This document shows positions 1 to 11,659 of a DNA stretch of 64,000 nt, one piece after another. Below the pieces are notes generated by a model. The model searched no databases and had not been told where the DNA came from. It saw only the letters and a list, made by a program, of their open reading frames with translations. The DNA is from Lunularia cruciata (taxonomy: Eukaryota > Streptophyta > Marchantiopsida > Lunulariales > Lunulariaceae). Position 1 is the first letter of the stretch; each line of letters starts with the position of its first letter. The position numbers and the translations under genes were made by a program. The DNA lies in assembly GCA_948567375.1 (NCBI GenBank), contig OX419757.1:14198001-14262000 (forward strand), in the 5' to 3' direction.

Positions 1-1663
1 AGTGGGTGGAGTCGATATAGGTGGTCTAGAGGACCTTCACAGCAACAATGGATAACATCAGTCAGAGGCAGTGGGAGGAGACAAAATAGAGAAAACTGTT
101 CACGGTGGTCCTAATCAGCATGAAAAGCTTCAACTTCTGAGAGCAGAAAGCGCCTCGGGGATGTAGATGGAGAGTGAAAATCTGGTGATTGAGGAGTGAC
201 GTGAGTGAGTGAGTGAAGTTGACGGAAGTTCGAGGAGATGATGGCTGTGGTTACGACTGACCTTTAACGATGAAATCAACGAGAGGTGTGGACAGAAGAG
301 AGCGATCGAGCGTTCGTCACAGTTGAGCAAAAGGAACAAACACAGAGCGAGAGATGGAAGCCATGTCGGAGGTCGTAGGGATCAATACCAGCCAGGGAAG
401 CGAAATGTAGACACCAAGCGGAAATCGACAAGCTTCTAGGAAAGTCACAGCTTCCAACCTCTGTACATTTCAAATATTAATATATTTGAAATTGAATTAA
501 TATCGTTGCAATGGAAATTATTGTTTCACCATGGAGGACAGTGCATGCCTATTGATGCTACAGAGTACCAGACCAAGTGCATCCGAATTTTTCTGTGTTT
601 ATGAGTTTTAGCATATGCCTGCAAGTCAAAGTATCGGAGCTGATTTAGCTTTGAATATAGTGGTAGTTGCAGTGCGTGGTCTAGTTTTCAGTTTCAGTCT
701 CTAAGACGGGTCATGGGCTTAGGTGGGCCCCGAACGGGATGGCTCTAATATGGAATACGAAATTAACATATTTCGCTCTATTCATTGTAAGTTGCACATC
801 AATGAAACGATGAAAGGCCGCCTGAGCTATGGGTAAGCACTACGAGAAGAAAACTGCACCCGAAAGCGTGCAGATCGCAACCACAGTCGTCCAACTGCGT
901 GCATGCGCAACCAGCCTGGTAGAGGCATCCATCAATGTGGCGCGAGTTAGACCGCTCCTGCCCTTGTCACAGCCCTAAACAACTCTCAATGAAAAGGTAT
1001 TGCTTGCGGGAGGGTCTGCTCTCTCTAGGTGCGAACCCCTGAGTGCGTTCCTCTAGGTATTAAAGCTTGGTGCCAAGGCATGGCTCACAGGACCTTCAAA
1101 TAAAATAGGCCGATTTGATTAGTCCCTTTGCGCAGGTGAGTTTATTTAACTCTTTCAAGTTCCTTTATTCCTACAAGGAATGGACTCTTGTAAGTGTTTC
1201 TTCTTTGCAAGGATGATAACACACGTGATGACTTCAGCCAAGTGCACCTAAGTTTCAAAAACTCATCTGATCCACTGAATTACTAAGGACATCAGCTAGT
1301 GGTAGCTCGTTTCATGGCGTCTTCGGGCAGGCTTGTGTCGAGTCCACAGAAATGGTCTTGTGCATAGTGATCGAGAGGCGGCTCCTCTTCAGTGCATCGT
1401 ACGAAGCGTCAACATTCTAACATTGCTAATTTCTGGACATTTGGTCAAAAGTACTTCGGACCGAGAGGCTCCTCCTCTTCAGCGAATGGTACGAAGCGTC
1501 AAGGTTCTCCCATGTTTAATTTCTGGACATTTGGTAAAAAGTAGTTATTCAGACTATGTAGACCAGTGAATAGTTCTTTCTCATGGACCCAGAAGATTCT
1601 GGAGAGTAACAAACAATAGTATATTAGTCCATCCTCCTTCATAGAAAACTCCATTTCTGGCCT
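1..1663. other. Intergenic, no recognisable gene
   Basis: Short open frames on both strands show no recognisable domain and no consistent splice pattern. The only structure seen is a roughly 90-bp tandem duplication at 1366-1545, listed separately. The stretch may be the downstream part of the decayed copia-like element found at 1664-2130, but no reverse transcriptase motif could be read here. Confidence 0.5.
1366..1545. repeat. Tandem duplication, about 90-bp period, two diverged copies
   Basis: Copy 1 (about 1366-1455) and copy 2 (about 1456-1545) share the blocks CTCCTCTTCAG, GGTACGAAGCGTCAA (one difference) and AATTTCTGGACATTTGGT at a constant 90-bp offset. Because 90 is a multiple of three, the overlapping plus-strand open frame repeats at the peptide level (…VRSV…LISGHLVKS…). 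That alone does not make it a gene. Confidence 0.8.
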
Positions 1664-2130
1664 TTAGGTCTCAGCTGGTTTGTCTTCAGGAACAACCAAC
1701 ATGAATCTCAACCGTTTTGTCTTCGTACCAGTAGCAGAATTCTTTCCTCTTGTAGCATAGTTTAGTTCGTCCTCTTGGAAGACCAATCCCCGAGATAGAA
1801 AAACTGTCTTTGCATGGTATATGTACTCAAAACGTCGAGTTTTCAAGTTCTACACTTGTAATCCAGCGTGTTATGAGCAGGTAGAGGATGTCGATATACT
1901 TAAATCTGGATATCACCTCGACTAACAGCAGTACGCGAGTCTACCGCACACAATATCTGCAAATTGCAAGATGTTGACATGATTTGACACATTTCCGTGT
2001 TCTTGCAAGACCCGACGTGAAGACCGGAAGCAAAACACACCAACACGTCGATATTGTGGGTAGCAGTTGGCCGGCGGACAAGTCGGAACGGCTCCTCGTA
2101 GCAGAACTTGTTTGTGTAGTGGACACGCAC
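1664..2130 (-). pseudogene. Decayed Ty1/copia integrase fragment
   Basis: Two minus-strand open pieces read in order like the C-terminal part of a copia integrase. The upstream piece (1900-2130) has a pattern of RRP, then H, then VLVCFAS and HV, like the family's usual GRKPxxxHLRVFGCxAYxHVP. The downstream piece (1664-1846) has FLSRGLVFQEDE, resembling the SRDVVFDE box that follows. The pieces lie in different frames and no gag, reverse transcriptase or LTR could be identified around them. The assignment rests on short motifs and is tentative. Confidence 0.35.
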
Positions 2131-3410
2131 TAGTGCGACAGCTCAGAGTACGGCAGTGCAGTTAACATCGGAGGTGACTTCAGCAATATTTCTTACGTTT
2201 TGACACTACCTCAATGGAAGACCAGCACTTCTTATGGTATTGAACCCGTTGATTTCCTATTCAACTTTCGTTCAGTCTATCAACTGGGATATTGCTGATT
2301 ATTTGTTCTCTGCCCGGAATCCTTGAACTGTACGGTTCGATTTCTTGAATCATTGTGTCTGGAGAATAGCTGCACTAATTTCTGATTCCGAAACTAAGCG
2401 TCAGATCTTGTCAGGTATGGGTTGAGTTCAGACACGTGTTTCAAGCTCCAACTTTGACTGGGCACTACATGTCTTACGTTGCTGCACATGTTTATCCTTT
2501 TAAGCACCGACATTGAAACTGATTGATGCGGTCCACTGGATACTAATTTGGGTTCGAAAAAGTATCACTCGCATATCATGGCGCGAATGACTCGTCATAT
2601 ACTGTGAGTTTGGTCTTGAAGACGTTAAGCTGATGGAGGTGCTCGGAATTCTGCACAAGGCACAGTGTGTGTGGAGTTCTTCTATGGTGTAGAATCTAAC
2701 GTCCAAATAGCGAATATCAATATAGGACGAAGTGATGAACAGGTTTCTCCGAAGTACTGATTCTGTGCTACGGCCACTAAAGACAGGTAAAAGAAAGCTG
2801 CAGTTGTCCTCAAGGCCGATACAGACGGAAGCTTTGCCATGTCTCCTGGAGGTCGGTCTGATTCTTGGGTGGTACTGCTCTGCACGGACTGCCTATGTGA
2901 CAACTCTGTTGAGGTTCAACTATACTCTATGTGTGATCCATTCCCTAAGATCAGTGAGCTCTCTGATCCAAAGAGGGCATCCGCTTAAAATCTGGTGGTT
3001 TCATGATCACAGTTTCATAGTCCGTCTTATGCACGGACTATGGTGGTCCTTCTACAAAGACACCAAAGATTTGAGGGATATGCTAAACCATGTGGTCTAA
3101 TAATCAGTCATTCGCAATACATTTACCTGCAAAGCACAATGTGTACAACTCCATCGCACATTAGTTCGTTCGTGTGGCAGTTCCAAGGGCTTAGAATCCC
3201 TACAGTGTTTCCTAACTGAACAGTATGTGTAAACAGCGGAGCCAGCTTCAACAAGACTTATGTTTCGCCGCTGTGAACATTAGAACAACTGCAGAAACTC
3301 CGATGGATTTACTGATCCTCCACACCTCAAGGGAAAGTTTCCCATGACTATCTCAAAATATTGTCGGGGATTCTTGAGTAGCTAGCATCTGTCGACACCG
3401 GTTTTATTAA

Positions 3411-3460
3411 CTATGAATACTATCAACAATTTTGACTATGAATACTATCAACAATTTCCA
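3411..3460. repeat. 25-bp direct tandem repeat, two copies
   Basis: CTATGAATACTATCAACAAT starts at 3411 and again at 3436, with a 25-bp period. The duplication lies about 50 bp upstream of the palindrome at 3510-3546. No function is implied. Confidence 0.85.
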
Positions 3461-3509
3461 GCACAGCTCATGCCAGGTTGGACAATAGCTGGGACTTTAC
3501 CTGAGACCA

Positions 3510-3546
3510 ACGACAGATTCAGAGGGGACCCCTCTGAATCTGTCGT
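3510..3546. repeat. Perfect 18-bp inverted repeat with 1-nt spacer
   Basis: Left arm 3510-3527 begins ACGACAGATTC and ends GAGGGG; right arm 3529-3546 is its exact reverse complement, with a single A at 3528. The sequence could extrude as a cruciform or form an RNA hairpin, but the loop of one base is too tight to close fully, so the outer stem is the relevant part. Confidence 0.85.
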
Positions 3547-4967
3547 AACTGCACTGCCAATCTCGACATCTTATAACAGTCATCAGATATGCGAGTTTTC
3601 CAAATTAAGGACACAAGATATTCGGGACGGCCTCAGAGGTCCCGTAGTAGTGAGTGAAAGGGAAACCAACCCAACCAGGCAACGAACGTGACTAGTCAGA
3701 CACGATGCATTATTCGTCACAAGTCTCGAGAATTTCTGGATGCTTAATGTCGTTCCGCAGGAGGAAAAGGCCTATTTCCTTCAGCACCTAGGAGTCAGAA
3801 TCTGACCTTGATCAAGAACATGGTTAAGCTATGTTGGCCGTGTCGACCAGAAAGGTCTCTGTGCTTAATCCACATGGACCATCGATCACGTTCCGCAGTA
3901 TTCGCAGTGCTTTAACTAGCTGGTTAGCATAAACCATTTGAAGGTGCGGACGAGCTTGAAGATTCTGCCCCCAATTCAGAGCCTTACACCATCACGACTA
4001 GAAGAAGGCACAGAAGTTGCTGATCCTGGAAAAAGTGAACGGTTTGATCAAAACTGGATTGGGGGACCAAACACATGTCAGATGTAGAGGAGAATGACGC
4101 CCGCACCTGATAGAGGTGGGATTGTCTCTCTCCACTAATAGCATGAAAGACTGATATCAGTACATGCAGTCGCTTGAATAAGTTAACTTCCTGATTGCTG
4201 TTGGTTAAATCATAGTGCAGCTATTTTGTCACAAGAACAGAACAGTTGAGTTTGGGTGAGGCTTTGTATAGAGCTCTTGCCGCTTGCACATAAAGCCTTA
4301 CGAAAGTAGAAGTAAGGTTCCTGAAAATAGCGGAAGTGCAGATGTGATTTAATCACAAAAGGATTGTAATCTGAACTCCATGAAGGCTAGATTGCACCAT
4401 TTGTGTCCATAATTCTGAAGAGTCGTCCAAAGCTAGACCAAGACTTTTAGAGAGATCTAGAAAGGAAAAGTAATCACCTTGCAGATGTTAGATAACACAC
4501 TAGAAACTTCACACACTTAAGAGTGCAAGAAATTCGTCTTGGCAAACTGCAAGTCATGTCCATAGAAGAAACGCACAAAAGTACCGAGTGACACCATCAG
4601 CGCAGGCAACAGATGTGGATCTTAAATGATCTCCACTGATGGAAACAATTATGAATTGATGCCGTGCTTCCAGAAGGAGAGATGATCTCTAGCACTCTCC
4701 GGTCCAAGCAGGATGTATGTGCAACTGTACAGAACCAATGTAAAATGCAAGAAAAACCTCAACCAGACAAGATTTGTTCTTTAGCCAACATAACTTCACT
4801 AAGATGCCCATTTTTCCATTTGGAGACATCACTTTAGGAAGTGACAGAAGCGGCGTAGAATTATTTCATATACAGGCTGAGGCGTCGCAGAGACAACAGA
4901 AATGGATCAGCAAGACTGAAGAATATATTCAATACCACATCTAAACGTTCTGTAAACGACAGGCCAA

Positions 4968-5840
4968 TTAGCCACGGCCTGTGCTATGACCACCTGAACT
5001 GTGTCCAGGGTTACTGTTATCATCCTGAGGCCTTGGCTCTGTTGATGGTTTCATTAGAGCTAGATCTTTCACAGCATTTTGGAAGTCATCTTGGCTAACA
5101 CGTTGGTGTGGATGAGCAAGCAAGAGGCAAATATGTCTGAATAAGGTCCTTGCACTGCCACTGCTGCTCTCAAAAATGTAGCCCTCGTGATGACTAACGT
5201 GCTCCAGCACATCAACCAAAGCATCATACACCTTCTGTGGACAATTGTTAGGGCCTGGCTTATCATGCATGTACAGAGCATCCAGCGTGAAGTTCTGCTG
5301 TTCCATCAACTGCTCTTGGAATTCCGGCACTACTTGGGACCGGCAGTAGACAAGAACCACGCGAAGAGTCCGCCCCTGCTGTTGTGCAATTCTTCCCTCA
5401 TTTGCTGCCAATTGCAAAAGAGACGAAAAATCGAAGTGCTGGTACGATCCCTGTGAGCAGAAATTCCTTATGGTGGTATTGATTATGTCCAGATTGTTTG
5501 TAAATTCCCGTTGGTACCATGAAGCAGCTCTGTCGAGCGTCATAAATGCGAATTGGTGGTGAGGATGCATGGTCAATTTGGAATGCACAAACAGCAGCAA
5601 AGCCTGTTTCACAGCGTCCATCCTGTGCAGCACCGCCCCTTGTTGCTTCCCACCTCCTGCTTTCATTTCCACATCCGCTTCTCTATCCACATCCACACAG
5701 AAGATTATATTCTCCGGTACATAACCCCCTGCTTTCCACTCGTAACGCAATGCTTCATGCCCTGATCGCTGCATCCTCGCTTTCCTCCTCCCAAAATTTC
5801 CCTCCAAATCTCGCCAATAAGCTCCTGAATAAGCCAACAA
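4968..5840 (-). CDS. BABAM1: BRISC and BRCA1-A complex member 1-like (BABAM1/MERIT40 family)
   Basis: A 290-aa protein in a single exon. In animals this von Willebrand A-like scaffold holds together the BRCC36 K63-deubiquitinase assemblies (BRCA1-A in the nucleus, BRISC in the cytoplasm); the plant role is inferred by family. The domain starts at PENIIFCVDVD (about residues 42-52), continues through FAFMTLDRAASW and a VVLVYCRS strand, and reaches the most conserved block, HDKPGPNNCPQKVYDALVD, followed by EGYIFES. The last roughly 40 residues are polar, disordered and rich in G, S and P. Length is slightly short of the human protein (about 330 aa). The start at 5840 gives a basic N-terminal extension; a second methionine at residue 23 is a possible alternative start. 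The minus-strand promoter would share the 5841-7024 gap with the plus-strand gene beginning at 7025. Confidence 0.88.
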   Translation of the reverse strand: MLAYSGAYWRDLEGNFGRRKARMQRSGHEALRYEWKAGGYVPENIIFCVDVDREADVEMKAGGGKQQGAVLHRMDAVKQALLLFVHSKLTMHPHHQFAFMTLDRAASWYQREFTNNLDIINTTIRNFCSQGSYQHFDFSSLLQLAANEGRIAQQQGRTLRVVLVYCRSQVVPEFQEQLMEQQNFTLDALYMHDKPGPNNCPQKVYDALVDVLEHVSHHEGYIFESSSGSARTLFRHICLLLAHPHQRVSQDDFQNAVKDLALMKPSTEPRPQDDNSNPGHSSGGHSTGRG

Positions 5841-7024
5841 ATAACCAACTTCAATTCAATTCAATTCAATCCAATCCGTACAGGTTGTTCAGGTCAAATA
5901 AATGGTGCAGGAATAGCTTAAACAGAAAGCAAAAAATACAGCGAAACACCTTTTCATGGTCTTTCCGTGCAAATTGAATATGCGAAAACACAGGCATCTA
6001 CTCCTTAGCGAATCACTCGAGTTTTCAACCCAGTTTTCACAGTACCAGTTAACCTACCTCAAGCACAAGCAAATAGGGACTAATTTCTCGTTTCTCTTCT
6101 CGCCCCACTCCCTTAATACCATCAGCTCCTGAGCAACCCACAGCATATCAAGCTCAATACAACTCAATCTCAACCCGATCTTCAAAACCTACCAGTCAGC
6201 CAACCTCAAGCACATGCTCCACAATTTCCGATTCTCTTTTCTCTCATGAACACCCGAATCCGTTCGATTACCCCATTGGTGGATCCGCTTACGTCCTCAC
6301 AAAGTAGTGGAAATTCGGCATGCGACTTCTCCTGAGTGTCCTTTTGCGCCAGTGTCCTTTAGCGCTAGCTTTCCACTCCTAGGTACCGAGTTTGACAATG
6401 TTCCGGTCGTCCAAACTCAAAACATGGACAGCAGTTAGGACAGTCTTACTAAAAGACAAAAACGACTGTCCGTCCTCGTTCTTCCTCAAAATCCCGTGTC
6501 CCGCAAATTGGGTGAGAAACCCAACAACAGTTTCGACTCCCCAACAAGGAAGACAGCCCCTCTCTTGTTCCTACTACCTAGTTTTGGAGAATAATTTAGC
6601 CTAACTCAATCTGCTCTGAAGTCAAATCAATACGCTACAGCTTTCCTTTCTCGTAGGGACTGTACACGTTTGATTAGGCCTCTTTCTCAACTGTTTAAAG
6701 CCAGAAAAGGAAGTGTTCATTTCACACGAAATTTCCGGTTCGGCTGTCTGCATTCTTTCGGGGACTGTGGGTAGAGAGAGCTTTTGGGTGTGAACATAGC
6801 TTGAAGGCTGCAGAATCAGAATTCTTGGAAGATAAGCAGGACACCCTCACAGTTTTGAGGACTCAAAATTCGCTGCTGTGGTCGATAACTTCACCATACC
6901 TCTACCGTTGGAGCAACCCTGGCTTCTGTGTAGCGACGTTCTTGCGAGTACAAAGCAAGATCTGAACAATTGTCGTAATCTGGTTGGGCGGAGCCGGTTC
7001 TGCTGATTATGTGCTTACGAAACA
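5841..7024. promoter_or_regulatory. Divergent intergenic region, probable shared promoter space
   Basis: This 1.2-kb gap separates the 5' ends of the BABAM1-like gene (minus) and the coiled-coil/CxxC gene (plus), so it must hold both promoters and 5' UTRs. A short (TCAAT)n run lies at about 5849-5875, just upstream of the BABAM1 start. No TATA box could be assigned with confidence. Open frames within it are short and unsupported. Confidence 0.45.
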
Positions 7025-10000
7025 ATGGGTTTGGAGTCGTCTCTTGCAAAATTGAAGCTCGAAGCAAGTTCCTCTAAGGCTGCTACTCCGGTTGCGCAAA
7101 AGAGAAGCATAGACACAGCAAGGGAATGTGACGAGGGAGCGAGGCTTGCAGACCTTTGCAACGAGGACAAAGCTAAGGTTGCCAGACTTCTCAACCAAGT
7201 GAGCCCTATCATCTATTTGATTCCGCATTGTGTAAAGTGGAAGAAGTCAACGCCTCTTGTGCTCCAAATTTATCTAGAGATAGAATGCAGCATATGCATG
7301 AATATGCATATGCTGCATGCTTCCATTTGCATTCTTCCAGCGTTTTAAACCGATCTTGTTACAGTGCTTACAAGAGGAGGGAAACGCCAACCGTGTTGGA
7401 AAGGAAGTTGGAGAAGCAATCATCAAAACTAGATATACCCATATTGAGCATAGATACTAATCCGCAACTTGCCATCTTCATTACTGTTTTAGTATAACAA
7501 CCATGTAGTGTGTTGGCGTTCCGGCAGCAGGTACTCTTGACGTTTCAAGGGATTCACACGTTGAGAAATGTGCTCGAGGATGAACGCAAATCCAATGAAC
7601 TACTCACAAGCACGCTTCGACAGCAAAATCAAGAACTGGTTGCAGAGGTTTCTCATATCCATAGCAACCTCTACATTGAGTGTCTGTTCTCATTCTACTC
7701 ACTCAAAACAATAGGAGCAAAGCTTCCTCCTTGTCCGGCAAAGACAAGAACACCTAATTGACTGCAGAAAACTCCTAATCATGAACTTCAAAGAATTTTC
7801 GTTCAACCCATAAATTGACAAGCGTCCTACTTATGCTTCCTTAGAGCTAAATCCGCTCGTTCACTATTGTGGAAAGGTCTCTCACTGACGATTAATTCCT
7901 TAACAAAATTGCACATTTGCGTCTAAAGCTTGCAACGATGCAGAACTTACTGTCACCGCTCCAGCTTCACAAGGTAACCTCTAACACCTAAAACAGGTGT
8001 ATGACAGCATTCCTGTTCAGGAAGTAATCTACGGAAATGAATGAATGAAAGAAAGAAAAGACAGTAAGTCAAAGAGGGAGTACTTCGGCTCAAAGAACTT
8101 GTCACACGCATTCTCATCAATCCCTCATATGCATTGTCGTGTATGCCCAAAAGTGTACTTCAGAGATACTAAGTTTTCTTTTAGAATGAACATCTGCTGA
8201 GATCTTTCCTTTTGCTCATCAGTTACCTTACCAAGCTTGGCCTCTACTCATGCGGGGTGGTGATGGAAGGTCTTTCTTCAAGCAGATAAAACTACTTCAA
8301 GCCTCACTCCGATCAGAGAAGCAGACAGCTCTGAGGCAGGTACGGAAGTGATTGCTATGCATGCGAATGACAGCACAATCAGTGCTTTTTCTACCGAGAA
8401 AGGGAGTGCCAGCAATCACTCAGTAACAGCATCTGAGACGGAACGTTTTCCAACTCGTTCAAAGATACCTGTGATGAGTGACTTTAGAGATGAGACTCTG
8501 AAGAAAGAGTTTCGAACCGAAGAAGGTCAAACAAATTTTGGGCCCAAAGGGAAGGAGAATAAGGATCCGGATATGCCTGGAGGAGCTGCTGAAGCTGAAC
8601 CCAGACACCAACCGGTTCTTCAGGAGGCAGTGCACCCCACGAAGCGCCCACCTCCTCGTCCTCTTCCAGATCTGGTGGTTAATCTCTTGCACATAAGCCA
8701 GGAAGGAAGTAGTACCACTGTCACGCCGGATGGGTTGATTGTTCCTGGTATTGAACAACAGAATCAATTTTTGAGAAATAATAACAGTGTGTTAACAGAT
8801 CTGTCCAGACCTGTAATTGCCACTGAAAGACATACGCAAGTCTTGAATTCAGATAATCAAGAACTTGGAGAATCTTTGCTAGACTCAACTTATACAAACC
8901 ATCTCATGGATGACGGTGAAGGTCAGCAAAGGGGGGGGTGTCATACGTACATTGTAGAGTCAGATCAGTCCTTGAAATCGAGCAAGGGTAAAAAGAAGCT
9001 GCGGTTTGATCCGACGGCAGGAGAGGAAGGTAAATTTTACTATGAGTCAGACGAATACAACTCCGATTATGAAAACAATTATCGGGTTCTCAGATATAGA
9101 GCTCTAGATGAAGACAGCAAGGTCCCTGCAAAGAAATCAACTTCAAGTGGAGATTCTTGCACGAGGTGTTCCAGACCGCTCAACCTGGAGAAGGATGAAA
9201 GAAATTGTCGTAAGGAGACTGACATGAGGAAGTTTTCGTATAAAGTGGATCCAAGGGAGGCTGGTGAGAAACGTGAGATGTCACGTGCTGGAAAGAGCAG
9301 CGGGGAAGAGTCTCCTAGGTTGGGTTCTCCAAGAGAAGGGTACACCAGACAGGAAATAGCTGCGGCTACTAGAGTGTTCAAGTTGAAAAGTGCCAAGTAT
9401 GAAGGCTTAGGGCACAAACATTCCACCAAAGTGTGCTCCAGGAAATTACACAAATGTGTGAGATGCTCATCTCGGGTGGAAAGCAAGTTACCAAGACAAA
9501 GAACTCGGAAGGATTGGGGAAGTGACAGAGAAACAAAGCGAAGATGCCATACAGACGAGGAGACTGAGAGTTCCTCAATCTCAAGACATGCAATGTGGTC
9601 TGTATCAGACAAATTTGGTCAGTGTCTACGATGCTCCTACCTTGTGAAGAAAAGGCCAAGGAGACTACCCACAAGGCAGTGCACACCATCCAAACCTGAC
9701 ATAGATGACTACAGGTCAGAAGAAATCTTTGAGGAGTCCCGTTCCATGCCTGCAGGTGCAACGCAAGGAATCAGGCGTGGTAACTACATTCACCCAGGTA
9801 AATGGAGACCAGACGGATTGAGTGGGTGTTACAGGAGGAGGAAGATCAGGGAAGTCGGTAATGGAGCCCTTGTGGCTGACCAGACATCACAAGCACAGGT
9901 TGTGTTGTATCATAAGAGTGGGGAAGACTCTCAACTGTCACCTAAACTAACTGCTAGCCACAACATTGCTTATAGGGGACGTTCTATATCAGCGCAGCAA

Positions 10001-11317
10001 AAGTCATGCAATGGAGCCCACAGACACAAAGGGAGCTATGAACAGACACAAGCAGCAGTAGAAATTGAGGAGGATTGTGGATCAGAACGTAAGTCTCAGG
10101 TCTTTTATGTCAATCATGAGCATCTGGAAAGCCTGACGTCATCCGATATCGACAATCTAGATTTAGCCAAGTGCTCTTCTCTAGGGAGAGAGAAAGAGCT
10201 CGACCCTGGAACCCATCAGGTTCAAACGAAGGACAGGCAGAGAGCATCAGCAGAAGGCAGGTTGGAGCTAAGATCAGAGGTCTCGACTATTACTCGTCCT
10301 CGAACTGAATGTGGAGGTAAAACCACAGGAGAAGATCCACACAGCTTATCCAATGTGGGGTGCAGTGTCTCTCCCACTAAACTTTGGGTAGGTGAAGACA
10401 GCAAAAACTGCAGTGACAGCAAAAATACAGAACATGGAGATGTGTTGGAGTCAGAATCACGAAGTAATGTTGTTGATGATCTGCTGGATAAATACATTCG
10501 TACAAATGCAGAATGTGTTGCAGAACTTGTGAAACGCTCCAAGTACTTGGCTTCTACTGCATCTAAGATTTCAGAGGAACACCCCCACTCAGAAGGGCCT
10601 TATCAACAGAATTACATACCAAACGACGGAAATAATCAGCTAGAAGAGTGGGAAACGAGCGGTGATTACCTATGTCGGATAAACCTACCACTGCGGAGAA
10701 CAATTTCTGAGCAGTTGGTAAGATGCACAGGATGCTTAGTTATTTTGAGTCCTAAAATGATGAGGTCTCTAGCGGCTAGAGATGCTTCTGAGGAAACGGA
10801 GACAGAACAATTGTGTGGGAAGTGCTCTGCATCTAGGGAACTTCTCCGGAACCAAAAAGCACTGTCTTTGAAGTCCCAACAAACTAGTAAGGCACTCCAA
10901 CCAGAAGATGTCAGAGACTCATCTCGAACACTGACCCAAAATGAGTTAAGATTACCTGCATGTTCCTTGAAAGCACTTAAAGGTGATGATCATATACCCC
11001 ATGAGCAAGAATTCCAGATGCCCCCATGCACTGAGGATGCAGTTTGTGTGAAAGAGGCAACCAAGAAAGTAGATGAAGATAAAGAGGACTGGCGGAGAGT
11101 TTCATTTGACGTCTCGCTTTTTCACCTTGTAAATGACTTAGAGGAGGAAACAGAGTACTGGAACCGTATTGAAACTCATCTCAGAGATGGAGAGAGTGGA
11201 GCCGCGAGAATACATTCTGGAAGGAAAAAGATAGTGGTAGACAAAAGTCGAGGACATAGCAGCATCAGAAACCTGTATCACCCAAAGAAACAGATAAATG
11301 CTCGACATTTTAGATAA
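7025..11317 (+). CDS. Large protein of unknown function: N-terminal coiled coil, CxxC knuckles
   Basis: Not recognised as a named family. Likely first exon 7025-7198 (58 codons, ends LLNQ before GTGAGC). A second coiled-coil exon starts near 7531 and ends at 7648 before GTTTCT. A further exon at 8286-8339 encodes a heptad-like IKLLQASLRSEKQTALRQ before GTACGG. The long last exon is open from 8264 to the stop at 11315-11317 and begins somewhere after 8340; the exact acceptor was not resolved. The last exon encodes nearly 1000 mostly disordered, charged residues with CxxC pairs near 9158 (CTRC), 9450 (CVRC), 9620 (CLRC), 10720 (CTGC) and 10815 (CGKC). The last two, about 30 residues apart and preceded by LVR, resemble a zinc ribbon such as that of plant EDR4-type proteins, but this is weak. 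It converges on the next gene with a 342-bp gap between stop codons. Confidence 0.6.
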
Positions 11318-11659
11318 TTCTTAAATTTGTACTCTGTTCTGGTTGCTTTTCTCAGAGTAAACGATGAGTTTCAATTCTTTGTGGCTTATACTTGTCTCTT
11401 TGCTCGAGACTTTGAATTTATGTCGTGATCTGCAAGGACACATTATAGCGAGAAACATATGTTCTACGCTACCCATGACTTAGAGGAAGTAGAATAAAAT
11501 GGCAGAATTCCATGAGTTGTACTGATGTACTCTATCGTATCCATTCTCACATTCCAAGCTTATACTATTACAGAAAAATGTCAATCTAACAGACTCGTGC
11601 TCAGAATTACCTGGTTTACCTAGAAAAAGTCCTATGCGATGGTATTGCTAATCAAACTG
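11318..11659. other. Convergent 3' flank between two genes
   Basis: This 342-bp stretch holds the 3' UTRs of the plus-strand CxxC gene and the minus-strand coiled-coil gene. It has AATAAA-like AT-rich blocks (for example GAATAAAATGG near 11490) but no gene. Opposing transcripts may overlap here. Confidence 0.5.

Larger units (their letters stand above)
2200..4960. other. Intergenic, no recognisable gene
   Basis: An open frame of 122 codons at 2732-3100 (+) and one of 92 codons at 3413-3691 (+) exist, but neither has a recognisable domain. The second owes its length partly to a short tandem repeat (3411-3460) and a perfect palindrome (3510-3546). No splice structure linking open frames was found. 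The end near 4960 is probably the 3' flank of the BABAM1-like gene. Confidence 0.5.

Noticed and set aside
2732-3100. 122-codon plus-strand open frame
   Set aside because: No recognisable domain, no splice or homology support, and it lies in a region with retroelement decay.
5546-5977. Plus-strand open frames of 143 and 70 codons
   Set aside because: They are antisense to the BABAM1-like exon and have no domain of their own.
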